Translations under genes and position numbers: made by a program
Part shown: in pieces, positions 32,958 through 43,678 of the stretch
Layout of the letters: every line of letters starts with the position of its first letter
How positions within the stretch are numbered: the stretch's first letter is position 1
From: Laburnicola sp. R22_1
Taxonomy: Eukaryota; Ascomycota; Dothideomycetes; Pleosporales; Didymosphaeriaceae
DNA: 64,000 nucleotides
Assembly: GCA_014281115.1 (NCBI GenBank)
Contig: JACONQ010000016.1
Span: forward strand, 1,426,001-1,490,000
Reading direction: 5' to 3'
The notes under the pieces: generated by a model
Told to the model about the DNA's origin: nothing
The model's input: only the letters and a program-made list of their open reading frames with translations
Database searches by the model: none

Positions 32958-34346
32958 TTAAATGTCTCCCATTTCGAATTCTGGCGAGGGCGGTGACATG
33001 GGAGCCATAGGCTTGGATCGGGATTGAATGGCCTCCTCAATCATCTGGTATTTTGCGTTGTTCTTCTTGTTTTTTGCCCTGTTCTTCCTGGCCCGTTCCA
33101 GAGTGTCCTTATCGTACATTGAAGAGCCTGCGCCATGAGCAAGAAGCAGCTCCACAATCTCGGGACTGCATTTGTCGTTGCCAACGGCAAGGCGTATGGG
33201 GCACTCTCGCCACCCGTCGGGCTTGGTTATACCATCAGGTTGGGCACCGGCCTCGAGCACGACTCGGACAAGGTCTGAGTCACCGATTCGGACACAGTAG
33301 CTGAGCAAAGATTCGTCGTGTATACCATAACTTTTGATGGTGAACGCCTCCCTTGTGCTGAACACCCCCTTCCTCAGCAGCAGCTTCATAATCTCCACCC
33401 TACCCGCCAAACGCTGGAGACGAAAGTACTCTCGGCGGTACGTGTCAGCAAGCTTCTGGGTGAGTCCCATGCACAGAATGTTCTCCAAAAGATCCATATC
33501 TTTAATGCATATTGCCGTCCTAAACCACGACCTGCAATCGGAGTCTTTAGGTCGGCCGAGAATGGAGAAGTGCAAGGCAATGAGTCGCGTGCTGAACTTG
33601 GGAACAACGGAATTTAGCTGAGAAATATGCGGCACTAGGATGGTTGATGCCCAGCCCCTGTCCGACCTCTGTATATCCCCGAGAAACAATTCCACGTTAC
33701 TGATGTCGCCAGCGCGTACGGCTATTTCGAGAGGGTAACCGAAGCAATATGTCGATTTACAGAGATCCGTGGAATGTTTAAGAATTGTCCGAGTCAGGCT
33801 TGCGTCACCCATACCAGCTACTAAGCAAAGCATGAGAGTATCTTTTGAATCGTCTGCTGCGGACGCAATGTCGTAATCGCTCGGCTCGGTGATCAAGCTA
33901 TGCTTCAGGTTGAACTGGTCCACGTACTTGTCAATGACCGTAATCGCCTTGCTGATGTACACAGCTCGCACATCACTGGATGCATTTCCTGTGATCTTCA
34001 TGATCCTGTCAACCGCGTTACGGATGATGTCAAGAACGATATCATGCGCGCCATATGAAGCCCTCATGCGGTATTCCAGGAAGACAGCTATGCCTTTCCA
34101 AAGCAAGCGGAAGTTTTTGCTACAGTGCAGGTGAGGAATGTACGCTCCCATCGGTTGGCGTCCGAAGACCTCTTCCGTAATGAAGATGCTGAATGTTTCT
34201 ACGGGTCCCTATTAGTTCTTCACTCGTTGAGTTATAACGTTGGCGGTGAAACTCTTACTGCAAACTTCTCGGTGCTTCCACGCCTCGCATAGGCCGACTT
34301 CTGCCACGTATTTCTGGGTAATGCGTTGGAAGACTTCTGGGGGCAT
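32958..34346 (-). CDS. ankyrin-repeat protein
   Basis: Exons 34346-34259 and 34198-32958, intron GTAAGA...CCGTAG, 442 residues. The N-terminus (MPPEVFQRITQKYV...WKHREVCK) resembles the short F-box-like leader with which many fungal ankyrin proteins begin. The C-terminal half holds at least two recognisable ankyrin units: DESLLSYCVRIGDSDLVRVV / LEAGAQP and RLAVGNDKCSPEIVELLLAH / GAGS. Earlier units are degenerate. The end is lysine/asparagine-rich then proline-rich. It is probably an adaptor in protein-protein contact; partners unknown. It reads away from the MetRS remnant and the fold-back element at 34945. Confidence 0.78.
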
Positions 34347-34944
34347 GTCTAGCAGCCCTATGTTGTTGGAGGCTTTCGTAGTATTCCAGTATGCACAGGA
34401 AGAGTGGCTGATAGTGTCGAGTTCCGAAGAAGATATGTAAGGATGTAATGTTGGGCAGATGGAGAGATGGGGGGGTATCTGCTTTAAGTAACGGAAGGCG
34501 CGGTGGACCGGTGCCTCGCCTAATAGGTGAGAGCGGTAAGAGCGTCCGTCCACTCAAATATGTAAGAGATCTAAACAGGAGCTCTCCAAAAAAAAGACTT
34601 ATCGGTAAAAGAACAGAGCGGAAACTGTTGTGTTGCCTAAATAACTAATTGGGAGTAGGAAGCGACACTAAGTACGCAAATGAGGAGAGGCCTAAGAGTA
34701 AGTGACAGGAGCGCAAATGGAACCCAGATTGTACCATGATGCGGACTTGCGGAGCCGTACCAATGGTGGCGAGCGTCGCTACTAGTAGCCTTACCATAGT
34801 TCAATATTTGCATGTGAATTTTTTAAGTCAGAGTACATATGTACGCGCTAAGCTTGCTAACCTATTTTTGCTACTACACCTTACAATACGCTTTTCTGTG
34901 TCTATAACAGTAGGATGGATTACTACTATTACTTATACCCTTTT
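34347..34944. other. intergenic, transposon-like flank
   Basis: The A+T content rises from about 34560 on toward the inserted fold-back element. No gene is supported. Confidence 0.4.
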
Positions 34945-35188
34945 TATGTGTTGTTAAATTAACTACCTAGGGGTAGAACGACAAAGGCTTTCATCTCAAA
35001 TAACATGACAAAAAAACCCTTTTTATAAGAAACTTCTTGTTATAAAAAAAACTATATATACTTATCTTTTTTGTAACCACCTTTTACGCTCTTTTTGTTT
35101 ACTAAGCAGGGGGCTCTGCTTTTTTTTGTCATGTTATTTGAGATGAAAGCCTTTGTCGTTCTACCCCTAGGTAGTTAATTAACACATA
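34945..35188. mobile_element. fold-back element, both arms present, 244 bp
   Basis: The left arm (TATGTGTTGTTAAATTAACT ... CATGACAAAAAAA, about 72 bp) is inverted at the right end (34945-35016 versus about 35118-35188), almost without mismatch. The right arm continues inward through AGCAGGGGGCTCTGC and ACGCTCTTTTTG, i.e. the whole core of the single-arm copies. The spacer is about 50 bp, A/T rich. TA at each outer border may be a TA target duplication of the Tc1/mariner kind. The lack of transitions compared with the isochore copies suggests a younger insertion or one that escaped RIP because it is short. Confidence 0.85.
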
Positions 35189-35246
35189 GCTAGAATTTTT
35201 TTTACTATAGTATAGTTGCAGGATGCAACTTTGTTCACAAAAAAAT

Positions 35247-36147
35247 CGTTATCTACCACTCCGTCATTTCTCCCGGTTCTCAGTTAGGCACCCAGGAGGA
35301 ATGGACGAAGCTGCACCACCTTTCCACGACCGGTACGTAAGCTCTCACCGCGAAATGAATATGCTTTGCTAATGATTGCTCCTTCACTCAGACTACCTCA
35401 CTTACGAGGGCGGCAATTTCTCAAAATCCCGTGGGATTGGCGTGTTCGGAGATTCGGCGCAAAAGACGGGCGTTCCATCCGATGTATAGCGCTACTTCTT
35501 GCTGTCTCATCGACCAGAGACCGGTGACACGGAGTTTACTTGGGACTCCTTTATCAGTTGCAACAATAACGTGCTGCTCAAGAATTTGGGTAACTTTGTT
35601 AATCGGGTGCTGAAGTTTGCTAACTCACCGCACTGCAACAATGTTGTACCCGACTGGACCCAGTATCATGAAGCCTCTTTTGATACCTGGAAAGACGAGG
35701 CGAACAGATTGATCGCTCAATACTTGCAAGAACTGGACGCCGTCAAACTCCGTGCTGCCTTATCTACGGTTCTGCAGTTATCCCAACATGGAAACCTCTT
35801 GATCCAATCCAACAAAATGTGCGGCTGTTCTTGGCCTTGGTATCAACTTGATCCACCTTCTTTCCTCCATCATTGCTCCGTATATGCCGGATACGTCGAG
35901 CGCCATGATTAGGCAGTTGCGCATGGATCCACTTCCCATTCCCGACGTTTGGCATACAGATTCTATCAAGCCAGGCCACACAGTCGGAAAAGCGGAATAC
36001 CTCTTCAGTCGAATCAAGCCGGAGAAGGCGGAAGAATGGCGGAAGCAGTTTGGCAGCGAAGAGGTGAAAAAGGTCAAGGACGAAGAAGCTGAGATGAAGG
36101 CAAAGAAGAGCGCAGCCATGAAAGCAGCACAGAGGGAGACGATTTAA
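35247..36147 (+). pseudogene. methionyl-tRNA synthetase, 5'-truncated and broken
   Basis: What remains are two exons with a normal intron (35333-35391, GTACGT...ACTCAG). The first exon piece reads YHSVISPGSQLGTQEEWTK; the next contains the KMSKS-loop equivalent [21 protein letters not shown] at 35487-35489 stands where W is expected before RYFLLSHRPETGDTEFTW. The anticodon-binding region follows to LLIQSN; at about 35814 a deletion of roughly 15 codons shifts the frame to KCAAVLGLGINLIHLLSSII. The C-terminus with a Lys/Glu/Ala tail then runs to the TAA at 36147. The catalytic Rossmann N-terminal part is missing; the fold-back element lies just upstream. A functional copy must lie elsewhere. 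Confidence 0.88.
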
Positions 36148-36967
36148 GTGCATGATGCGTTGCGTTTGGATAGTTGACAATATGCCGTTGCCATCCACCC
36201 AGCGCCACGCGATGATCACCTGATCCGTACCGCTTAGCCTTGACCGTTATTATTACTATCATTATCTTCATTAAGTTTCACTCAGACAGAAAACATGGCA
36301 ACGGATTCGGCGACCCGGTGCGGCGAGTTGACCTACTAGATGTGTTATAGCGTCACTGTCTTTACTCTTTCTAGGCCATGCCGATACAATGGAATACAGC
36401 ATGATTCTACATACGACCATGGACTTGAAGCACTGTGAATTTTTAGCGGAAATATTCCCGGAGAACCCAATGCTTATATTTTTTCGTTCAGGCATTGCTG
36501 GAGTGCAATGGTCCTGAACAGCGACTTGGGAATTCATGTTCCAAAGCCAGAGTAGAGGACCATAGCTTTACAGACTTGCCCCTTTCCAAAGCACCATATA
36601 TGGCTATTGAACCATCTGGCCTTAACCTCAGAAGTTGCGTGTCTTATGAATTATCCTGAAAATCGCTCAGGAGCATCCGGCATCGTGGAACAATAGTGAT
36701 TGAGCTCTTCATCCCTGTGCAGGAAATAAGATGCAAAATAAAGGGCGTTTAGTACCTGCTGTCACCGATTTTCGCATTTTACAATAATCAAATCCTAAAA
36801 CAATACTTCTGTAGCGTTCTTGTAGACTAAAGTTGGTCAAAATTCAGCACCGGACCCATGTGCGAGAAAGCCTTACATTCGAAGGGCTCTATGCCATGTT
36901 GCATCTTAATAGCATATATTCCACCACACGGAAACATATTCACAATGGTTATTCAAGGTATCCCAAC

Positions 36968-37110
36968 CATCATCGCATACTTGGTACAAAAGAAGCTCAG
37001 CCGCAAAACGCCCGTTATCACCCTAGCACAGGCTCTCACATCATCGCGCACTTGGTACAAATAGAAATTCAGCCGCAAAGCCCCCGTTATCACCCGATCA
37101 CAGGTTCCCA
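36968..37110 (+). repeat. two diverged 71-bp tandem units
   Basis: The units begin CATCATCGC at 36968 and 37039 and share ACTTGGTACAAA, TTCAGCCGCAAA or CTCAGCCGCAAA, CCCGTTATCACCC and ACAGG. Confidence 0.75.
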
Positions 37111-37457
37111 CATGGAGGTTGTAAATCGGTACAAGAAAAAAAAGACGCTCCAGATGTCCTACAGTTATTGATTTATAACATGTCCACTTTGTTAATCTTT
37201 CAGATGTTTGCAAAGACGCTGAAGGCTACAGTGCCTGCATGCACACTGCACTCTCTGGGCAGTAATCTACCCTATTCTATGTTTCAACACAGAACAGGCG
37301 CTACGAACGCTGAATGTACTTAGACTCTTGTACTGTAGCTGTGTGTTACCTGATTTCATAATACAATTGATGGTCAGATAGGTAGAGTTTTGCATATTTA
37401 GCTTAAATATAGCTGTAAGATGGAATTTTGAAGAAAATTTCTTCTCTTTCGCCTATC

Positions 37458-37553
37458 TTATAGTACTAGGACAGAAGTTTAAGTCTAATATGTCGCCCCA
37501 GGATAATCGACACGGAGGTTAACTGTACTCAAACCTTTTTCCAGTAGCTGTAA
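37458..37553 (+). repeat. 96-bp dispersed repeat, third copy
   Basis: Begins TTATAGTACTAGGACAGAAG and ends CAGTAGCTGTAA; in between GTCGCCCCAGGATAA and TGTACTCAAACC line up with the reference copy. It carries several transitions. Confidence 0.7.
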
Positions 37554-38419
37554 GGTACTACCCAACACTCAGACTTCCGTTCCAATACTGTAAGGCTTTG
37601 CGATGCGTAGCATGGATATTATTAGATATTTAGGACTATGCGAAGAATATCGAAGTTGTATACGCATAAAGCATACTTCTTCACCCGTCCCTCTTGGTGA
37701 GAATAGCCTATTAAAAACGAAAAAAAAAATACTTCTTCACTTCTTCAACCTCTTAATTATTCGAACACTCCTACTTCCCCACCCTATCCCGTACCAATCC
37801 GCACATTTTAACATTTGCACAACGTGCCTTCCTAACATAGACGTGCAGTCTTGCCTTGTGAGTCACAACGTACCAATTCGCACGTTTACACTTTCGCGTA
37901 ACATGTCTACACAACATAAACGTGTAGACAAAGAAATATACAAACATGATGACTCAATCAGGTGAGATGGCTGAGTTGCATGGCTACCTCGAGATGCGGG
38001 TAGTGACGGGTTACCCGCAGGTGGCTCTTTCCCTCCGAATCGTTCACTGCTCGTGAACAAACCAACCCCACCAATTAGGTTCAACACAATGTAACGCGCC
38101 TTCCCTTCACTCTATACCCCGCCCCCATTGTGCAGGCACGACCCGTCACCTATGACGCGCATGCGCACGCTGCTGTCCATCTGGGTACCTATCACACCAT
38201 GCATAAAGACCCCCACACACTCTTAACCTGCTCACCCACCTCGAGTTTATTGACCTCAACTCCACACAATTCACCTCATTTCTCGGTCATCTCGAGCTCC
38301 TCGCTCTTTCTACATCGAATCGAGTTAATCGACCTGAACTCCATGCAACCCACCTCACTCGGTCATCCCGAGCTTCCCACACACACACGGACAATCTCAT
38401 TACCAGGGAAGATCTTATC

Positions 38420-39997
38420 ATGGCTTTCCCACTTCGAACGCTAGTCCTAGACCTCGGCGGCCTGCTCTTCCACTGGTCGTCTGCAAACCTCACCGCGCTC
38501 CCACCCAAAGCCTTGCATGGCGTCATCACGTCCGCCTCCTGGGCAGCCCTCGAGCGCGGCGAGATCACCGAGGACGTTGCCCTGCAATGCATTGCGTTCA
38601 CGTACTCGACGCCTTCCCAGTCGGTTGCAACGGCTCTGCAGCAATGTCGCCCGAGCTTGCGCGTGGATACCGACTTCTTGCACATGCTGATGGACCTCAA
38701 GGAGAAGATGGGCGGCGCACTCGACGTCTATGCAATGAGTAACGTGTCTCGAGGCGACTTCGAACTGATGGGCGATGCACTCGAGGACTGGAGCCTGTTC
38801 GATAGGGTCTTCACCTCGTTCGAGGCCGGGTCTAGGAAGCCCGAAGTAGGATTCTACGAGCACGTTCTGCGCGAGATCGGTACTGATGCGAGCCAGATCG
38901 TATTTGTAGACGATACCGTGCAAAACGTGGATGCGGCGAACAAGCTCGGCATGACGGCCATCGCGTTCGACTCGCCAGCTAGTCTGATGCCCAAGCTACA
39001 CGACATCTTCCTCGCTCCGATGGCGATCGCCCGAGGAAAAGACTGGCTGAAGCAGAACGCGCGGGGCCTCGTGTCGCAGATCGAGAATGGCGTCTCCTTC
39101 CGCGATACCTTCTCGCAGTTCCTGATCATGGAAGCTATCCACGATCCGTCTCTTCTCTGCATCCACGATCCCGCCGTGGAACCTGTTGAAACGGACGAGC
39201 TCATCCGAGACCGCATGTCCGAGGCACATACCTGGAATTACTTCATCGGCGCACCCGTTGGCACCTCTTCGACCTTCCCCAAGGACGTCGACACTACATC
39301 CTGCTCGCTGCTCGCTTTCGGCCCAACCTCCAATGCTGGCCCTGTGCTTGACCAGATGCTAGCGAACCGCAACGAAGACAACCTCGTGCTGACGTACTTT
39401 GATGCTGACCGACCGCGCATTGACTTCTGCGTCCTCGCCAATGTGATTCGCGCCTTCTACAAATACAACCGCGGCGCCGACGTCCAGGAATCGCTGGAGT
39501 ATGTGCGTCAAGGTCTCGTGGATGGCAAGTACGTCAACGGCACACGCCACTACTGCAATGCGGAGACGTTCATCTTCTTCATGTCGCAGCTCGTCGCAGA
39601 GAACCCTCACGCTGCAGAAATCCAGTCTCTCCGGCCGCGTCTCATCGATGCTCTTCGCAAATATGTCGGGCGCTACGTCGACGACGATACCTTCACCGTC
39701 GTGATTCGCGTCCTAGCCTGCCAATCCCTAGGCATCTGCGCCGACTCCGACGTGCAGTATCTGAAGGGTCTCCAGGAAGCCGACGGCGGGTGGAAAATGG
39801 GCTGGCTCTGTCGATTCGGTAAGACGAGTAGGCGCATCGGCAACCGCGGCCTCGTCACGGCGTATGCTATCAAGGCACTGGAGTTCGAAGCCAAGACGAA
39901 AGCCGCGAACGCTGGAGGTCAATCTGGAGTGAAGGGTGTTGATGCGCACCGCGTGACTGTTACCGGACAGCGAGTCGCTGTTGGAACGTCGTGCTGA
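38420..39997 (+). CDS. HAD-like / class II sesquiterpene cyclase, AstC-like
   Basis: A single exon, 525 residues. Residues 1-200 are a haloacid-dehalogenase fold: nucleophile-position D11 in LVLDLGG, MSN (106-108), K140 in SRKPE and the acidic DD (164-165). The second Asp of the usual DxD motif is Gly (D11-L-G). Residues 230-500 form a terpenoid-cyclase-like helical domain with D-V-D-T-T at 289-293, the DxDTT acid motif that protonates the substrate in class II cyclases. This pairing is the known design of fungal drimane-type synthases such as AstC of astellolide biosynthesis, which turn farnesyl diphosphate into a drimanyl phosphate ester. I infer the same reaction class; the exact skeleton is unknown. 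No cytochrome P450, phosphatase or oxidase gene adjoins. It reads toward the Ca2+/H+ exchanger gene (convergent). Confidence 0.85.
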   Translation: MAFPLRTLVLDLGGLLFHWSSANLTALPPKALHGVITSASWAALERGEITEDVALQCIAFTYSTPSQSVATALQQCRPSLRVDTDFLHMLMDLKEKMGGALDVYAMSNVSRGDFELMGDALEDWSLFDRVFTSFEAGSRKPEVGFYEHVLREIGTDASQIVFVDDTVQNVDAANKLGMTAIAFDSPASLMPKLHDIFLAPMAIARGKDWLKQNARGLVSQIENGVSFRDTFSQFLIMEAIHDPSLLCIHDPAVEPVETDELIRDRMSEAHTWNYFIGAPVGTSSTFPKDVDTTSCSLLAFGPTSNAGPVLDQMLANRNEDNLVLTYFDADRPRIDFCVLANVIRAFYKYNRGADVQESLEYVRQGLVDGKYVNGTRHYCNAETFIFFMSQLVAENPHAAEIQSLRPRLIDALRKYVGRYVDDDTFTVVIRVLACQSLGICADSDVQYLKGLQEADGGWKMGWLCRFGKTSRRIGNRGLVTAYAIKALEFEAKTKAANAGGQSGVKGVDAHRVTVTGQRVAVGTSC

Positions 39998-40730
39998 GAG
40001 GAATTGACGTCGAGACTCAGCGGGGGAGAGTAAGCGTGCTGGTGTGAACACAAAGGGGGGCGTTCCACAGACACGCCACGAGGCTTAGTGAGTCCTATGG
40101 CAGGAGAGGAATGGTTGACATGCAGGAATGATTATTTTGGGAGCGTCACCTATCGACGCAGGTCAAGATTGGGCCACACTAGCTATCTACGGCTATCAAG
40201 GAGGCCCACGGCAGGAACTCAATGACTACAAATACAAGATGAATGAAAAATCAATTTGCACACATGGCTGCGGGATGAGTTTCTCAGCAGGACGTTGGCT
40301 GGATAGTCCACGTCAGTATGGCAACGGTCCTTGAGCTGGAGCACAGGGTTCTTCGTACATGCTCCACAGTATTGTCGTGTCCAGAGAATGAAATGCAAAA
40401 CATCAGTTATACCATTTGGATGAATGATACGGTTTGTTGATTTAGGTCAGATTGTAGAGACAGACTGCATGCATGCTACCAAGTGAGGTGTCCATATGCT
40501 ATCAACTGAAAATGTCCACATGTTACCAAGTGAGCATGTCAATCTAGAGCGCTAAAGAGCAAAGGGCCTCGTCCAATCGTACTTAACCATGACATATGCA
40601 GTAACCACCAAGCCACGTCGCCTCCAGCGCATTGTCAGCACGACACCGCTGTCCTCCCCTCTGCTCCAACTCGTAGTCCATTTCACCAAAAACCACGAAT
40701 CATCCCTCAGAGCCGGAGCAAAACCGACAT
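39998..40730. other. convergent intergenic region
   Basis: 3' flanks of the terpene cyclase and exchanger genes. Nothing else supported. Confidence 0.5.
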
Positions 40731-43117
40731 CTACATCCCAACCATCCTCTTCACCATCATCGCCCCATGAGCAACCGTCGCAGCAGCATTCCCATTACAC
40801 GTGTCCGCACTACCACCGATCTGCGATGCATCGCATCCATCGGGATAGAAGAAGCTAGCGAGAGCAATGATGACATAAGCCGCAATGAGCAGGCTACCTT
40901 CCAAGTAATTACTCCTTCCGTCGAGGACGAGGAAATTCACGACAAACGCCGTGACGAACAGGGCGACCGTCTCGAAGATGTTGAAGTACAGAGTCATAGG
41001 CTTGCCCATGATCCAGCCGAGGATGACAATGAATGGCGTGATGAAGATGGCGATCTGGATGGACGAACCGACGGCGACACCGATGGAGAGATCCATTTTG
41101 TTTTTCATGGCTACCATGACGGCAGTGACGTGCTCGGCGGCGTTACCAACAATGGGGACAACAATGAGACCGATGAAAGCTTGGCTTATACCAGTATGCT
41201 CGACCATGGGCTCGATGGCGTCGCTCATGAAATCGGCGCACACAGCGACCAGGGCGGTACTGATGACAAGCATCACGATGGCCGCAGTGCGGGACATTTC
41301 TTCCACTTCCTCATCGGCCTCCAAGGCATGGACCGAGGGCGCACCAGAGATCAAACGTGTCGGAGACGGCCGGACAATGGCGCTGGGCTGGGAATTTAAT
41401 CGCCGAATGTCCTCGGGCTCAGACTTGGTGCGCCGGAGGGATCGGCTAGCCGCAACACGAAGGTTGGGGACAGGCGCACCGATCGGGGCCGCAATTTGCG
41501 GGTTGCGAAACACGTTGTCAGAGAGCAGCGAGGGTCGGAACGGCCACTTTGCGTTTTGGGTAGCCTCGCCCTGGGCGACCTCCTCCGCGAAGGCGACCTT
41601 GGGCGTCAAATCAGGCTGAGGAACCGGGACATGGACAAGAGCAGGAGCTGCAGTGTTTTGGCTCTTCTCAGTGTCTTCGTGCCGATGTTTGCGATGCTTG
41701 TTTTTGGACTTGGACTTGCGCTTTTCACGCTTACTCGCGTTCAAAGAACCAGAAGAGCCAGCCTCAAAATCACGGGCAACGGGGGCGTGGTCGTCGACGT
41801 CGGCCTCATCGCCACTGACGATAGCAGTGAGAGATGCATGTCGGGAGATAACACGGGAGTCTACGGCATGCTCGTTATCTGCACCGTTGCGCTGTGAGTC
41901 AAAGTAGTTGTTATGGCGCTCCACGGAGGGCGAGTTCATGATCGAGGGCTCTTCGGGCGTTTCTTTCGAGCCGCTGGACTTGCGGCGCATCCTGCGCACC
42001 GCGCGCTTGATCTTGGACTTGGCCGTAGTATGCGATCCCGCAGAGCTGTCGCTATCGCTGCTGCTGGAGCTCGACGACGAATCCGAGCTTGAACTGTTGA
42101 ACATATCGTGCATGACACCGGGATGCGACTCCTCGTCGATAATGTGCTGTGGCGTGCTGGCATACATGTACGAGTGGCTCTTGAGCTGGAAGACCAGATA
42201 CAGGCCGTAGACAAACAGCAAGACCACACTGGTGCCGCGACTAACCTGCAGCGTCTGGGTGTCGGCGATGGCATTGTTGGAGAAGGCGGCGTGGAAAGCT
42301 GTGGGAAGCAGCAAACTCATGACAGCCAAACTCAGCATACATGCACTCATCTGTGTGACGGTGCTGTTGTAGACCTAGCGGGGGTTAGCGCTGAATGAGC
42401 CCAAGCTTTGCTTGGATGTCTTACCTGCTCCTGGTACCTCAAGCCTCCCAGTAGGAAAGCCATGCCAAGGATGAGCAGCAGATTGGCCAGGATGGATCCA
42501 AGCAGCGCAGCCTGCACAACCTCTATTTGGTCGCCGGCGAGCAATATGATGAATAGGATCAGTTCCACGGCGTTGCCAAAGGAGACGTTGAGCAGCGCGC
42601 CCAAAGCGTCTCCGACACGCGCGGCGACGGCCTCGGTGGCATGGGCGAGCAGACCGGCCAGCGGAATGATGGCAACGGCGTTCATCGCAAAAACGATGGA
42701 GGCACTCAGGTGAGCAACATGCACGGCAATTCCAATAGGCACAAAGACGAGCAGGAGATTGATCCAGCTGTAGAGGAGGGCATTTTTGGTATGCCGCACA
42801 AAGCGAAAGGTTCCATTGCGCATGCGCGTGAGCATGGGCGGCTTGGAGACTACGGTGGCAGATGACGCTCCCGCAGGCGGAGGCGGCGCTGGGGGTAGCG
42901 CAGTGGGAGATGCCTTCTCGGCGACACTGTTGGGGCTGGCATCGCTGCCGTGGCCGTTGGCAGCAGGCAGATGTGTGTGAGAGGCAGTGCGAGTGCTGCC
43001 ATGGCTGGATGAGTGGTGGGTGGGGAGCACGGCCGGGTCCTTGTTGCGTCCCAAGCCTAGAGCGGTCGCTGTAGACTCGATAGTACGCGATAAAGGGGGC
43101 TCGTCAGATTCTCCCAT
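40731..43117 (-). CDS. Ca2+/H+ exchanger, CAX family, vacuolar type
   Basis: Exons 43117-42425 and 42374-40731; the intron starts GTAAGA and ends CGCTAG; 778 residues. ATG at 43117 was chosen; an in-frame ATG at 43261 would add 48 residues of unlikely composition. The N-terminus is a polar Ser/Pro/Ala tail of about 100 residues. Both CAX signature repeats are present: GNAVELILFIILL in the first half and GNAAEHVTAVMVAMKNKMDL in the second, with SIGVAVGSSIQIAIF after it. Between the halves lies an unusually long cytosolic insert of about 300 residues, starting with an acidic/serine tract (SSSDSSSSSSSSDSDSS) and a Lys/Arg/His-rich block. The protein should move calcium into the vacuole against protons. 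The insert may be a phosphorylated regulatory loop (inference). Confidence 0.9.
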
Positions 43118-43678
43118 CGATGTGTGTCGTGTGGCTGGAGGGCGGCAGTGTACAGCAAGAGTGTACGTGGGGGAGACAAGACAAGGCGAGCGAAGGCGAC
43201 GGGCGCTCTTGTACCCAAACAAGCCGCCGCCCAAGCGCCGCCTAGCACCTGCCAATGACATGACGTTAGCGCGTTTCAGCGCGCACTGGTATGCCTCATT
43301 GTTCGTCACCAGCACTCGCCGCCTGCGCCATGATCATCTCGCTGTCCTCTCGAACCTTGGAAATGACCGCAGACGACTGCCTGGGTGGCTCTAGCTCTCT
43401 GTTGTCCAACGTCGGCATGCACTGTTGCCAAATCTCAGGGAGGACGCCGCTGGAGGAGGATATGACTTGGCATCAGTGACAGCTACCGTAAGGATCGACA
43501 TCTGGGAATAACCATGTCCGATAGGTAGCCGACTTTCCCGGCACCCCTACCCCATCAGACAACCCCAACCCATCCATCACTCGTCAGCAACCTCGAGAAC
43601 GACCTCCGGAGTACCCATTCCCCCCACCGAAGACTCGCATCTGCAAGCAAAAAACACTCCACGCACACGACCCACTGC
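43118..43678. other. intergenic, exchanger promoter side
   Basis: GC-rich DNA upstream of the exchanger gene and downstream of the chitin deacetylase gene. No gene supported. Confidence 0.45.

Larger units (their letters stand above)
36148..38419. other. intergenic, 2.3 kb, repeats but no supported gene
   Basis: Contains two tandem 71-bp units (36968-37110) and a 96-bp dispersed repeat (37458-37553). Short open frames on both strands lack domains and gene structure. The last 250 bp carry CTCGAGTTTATTGACCTCAACTCC / ATCGAGTTAATCGACCTGAACTCC, a near-direct repeat in the leader of the terpene cyclase gene. Confidence 0.5.

Noticed and set aside
37968..38045. tRNA-Ser-like start (GATGGCTGAG)
   Set aside because: No acceptor stem pairing and no T-loop GTTCRA at the proper distance.
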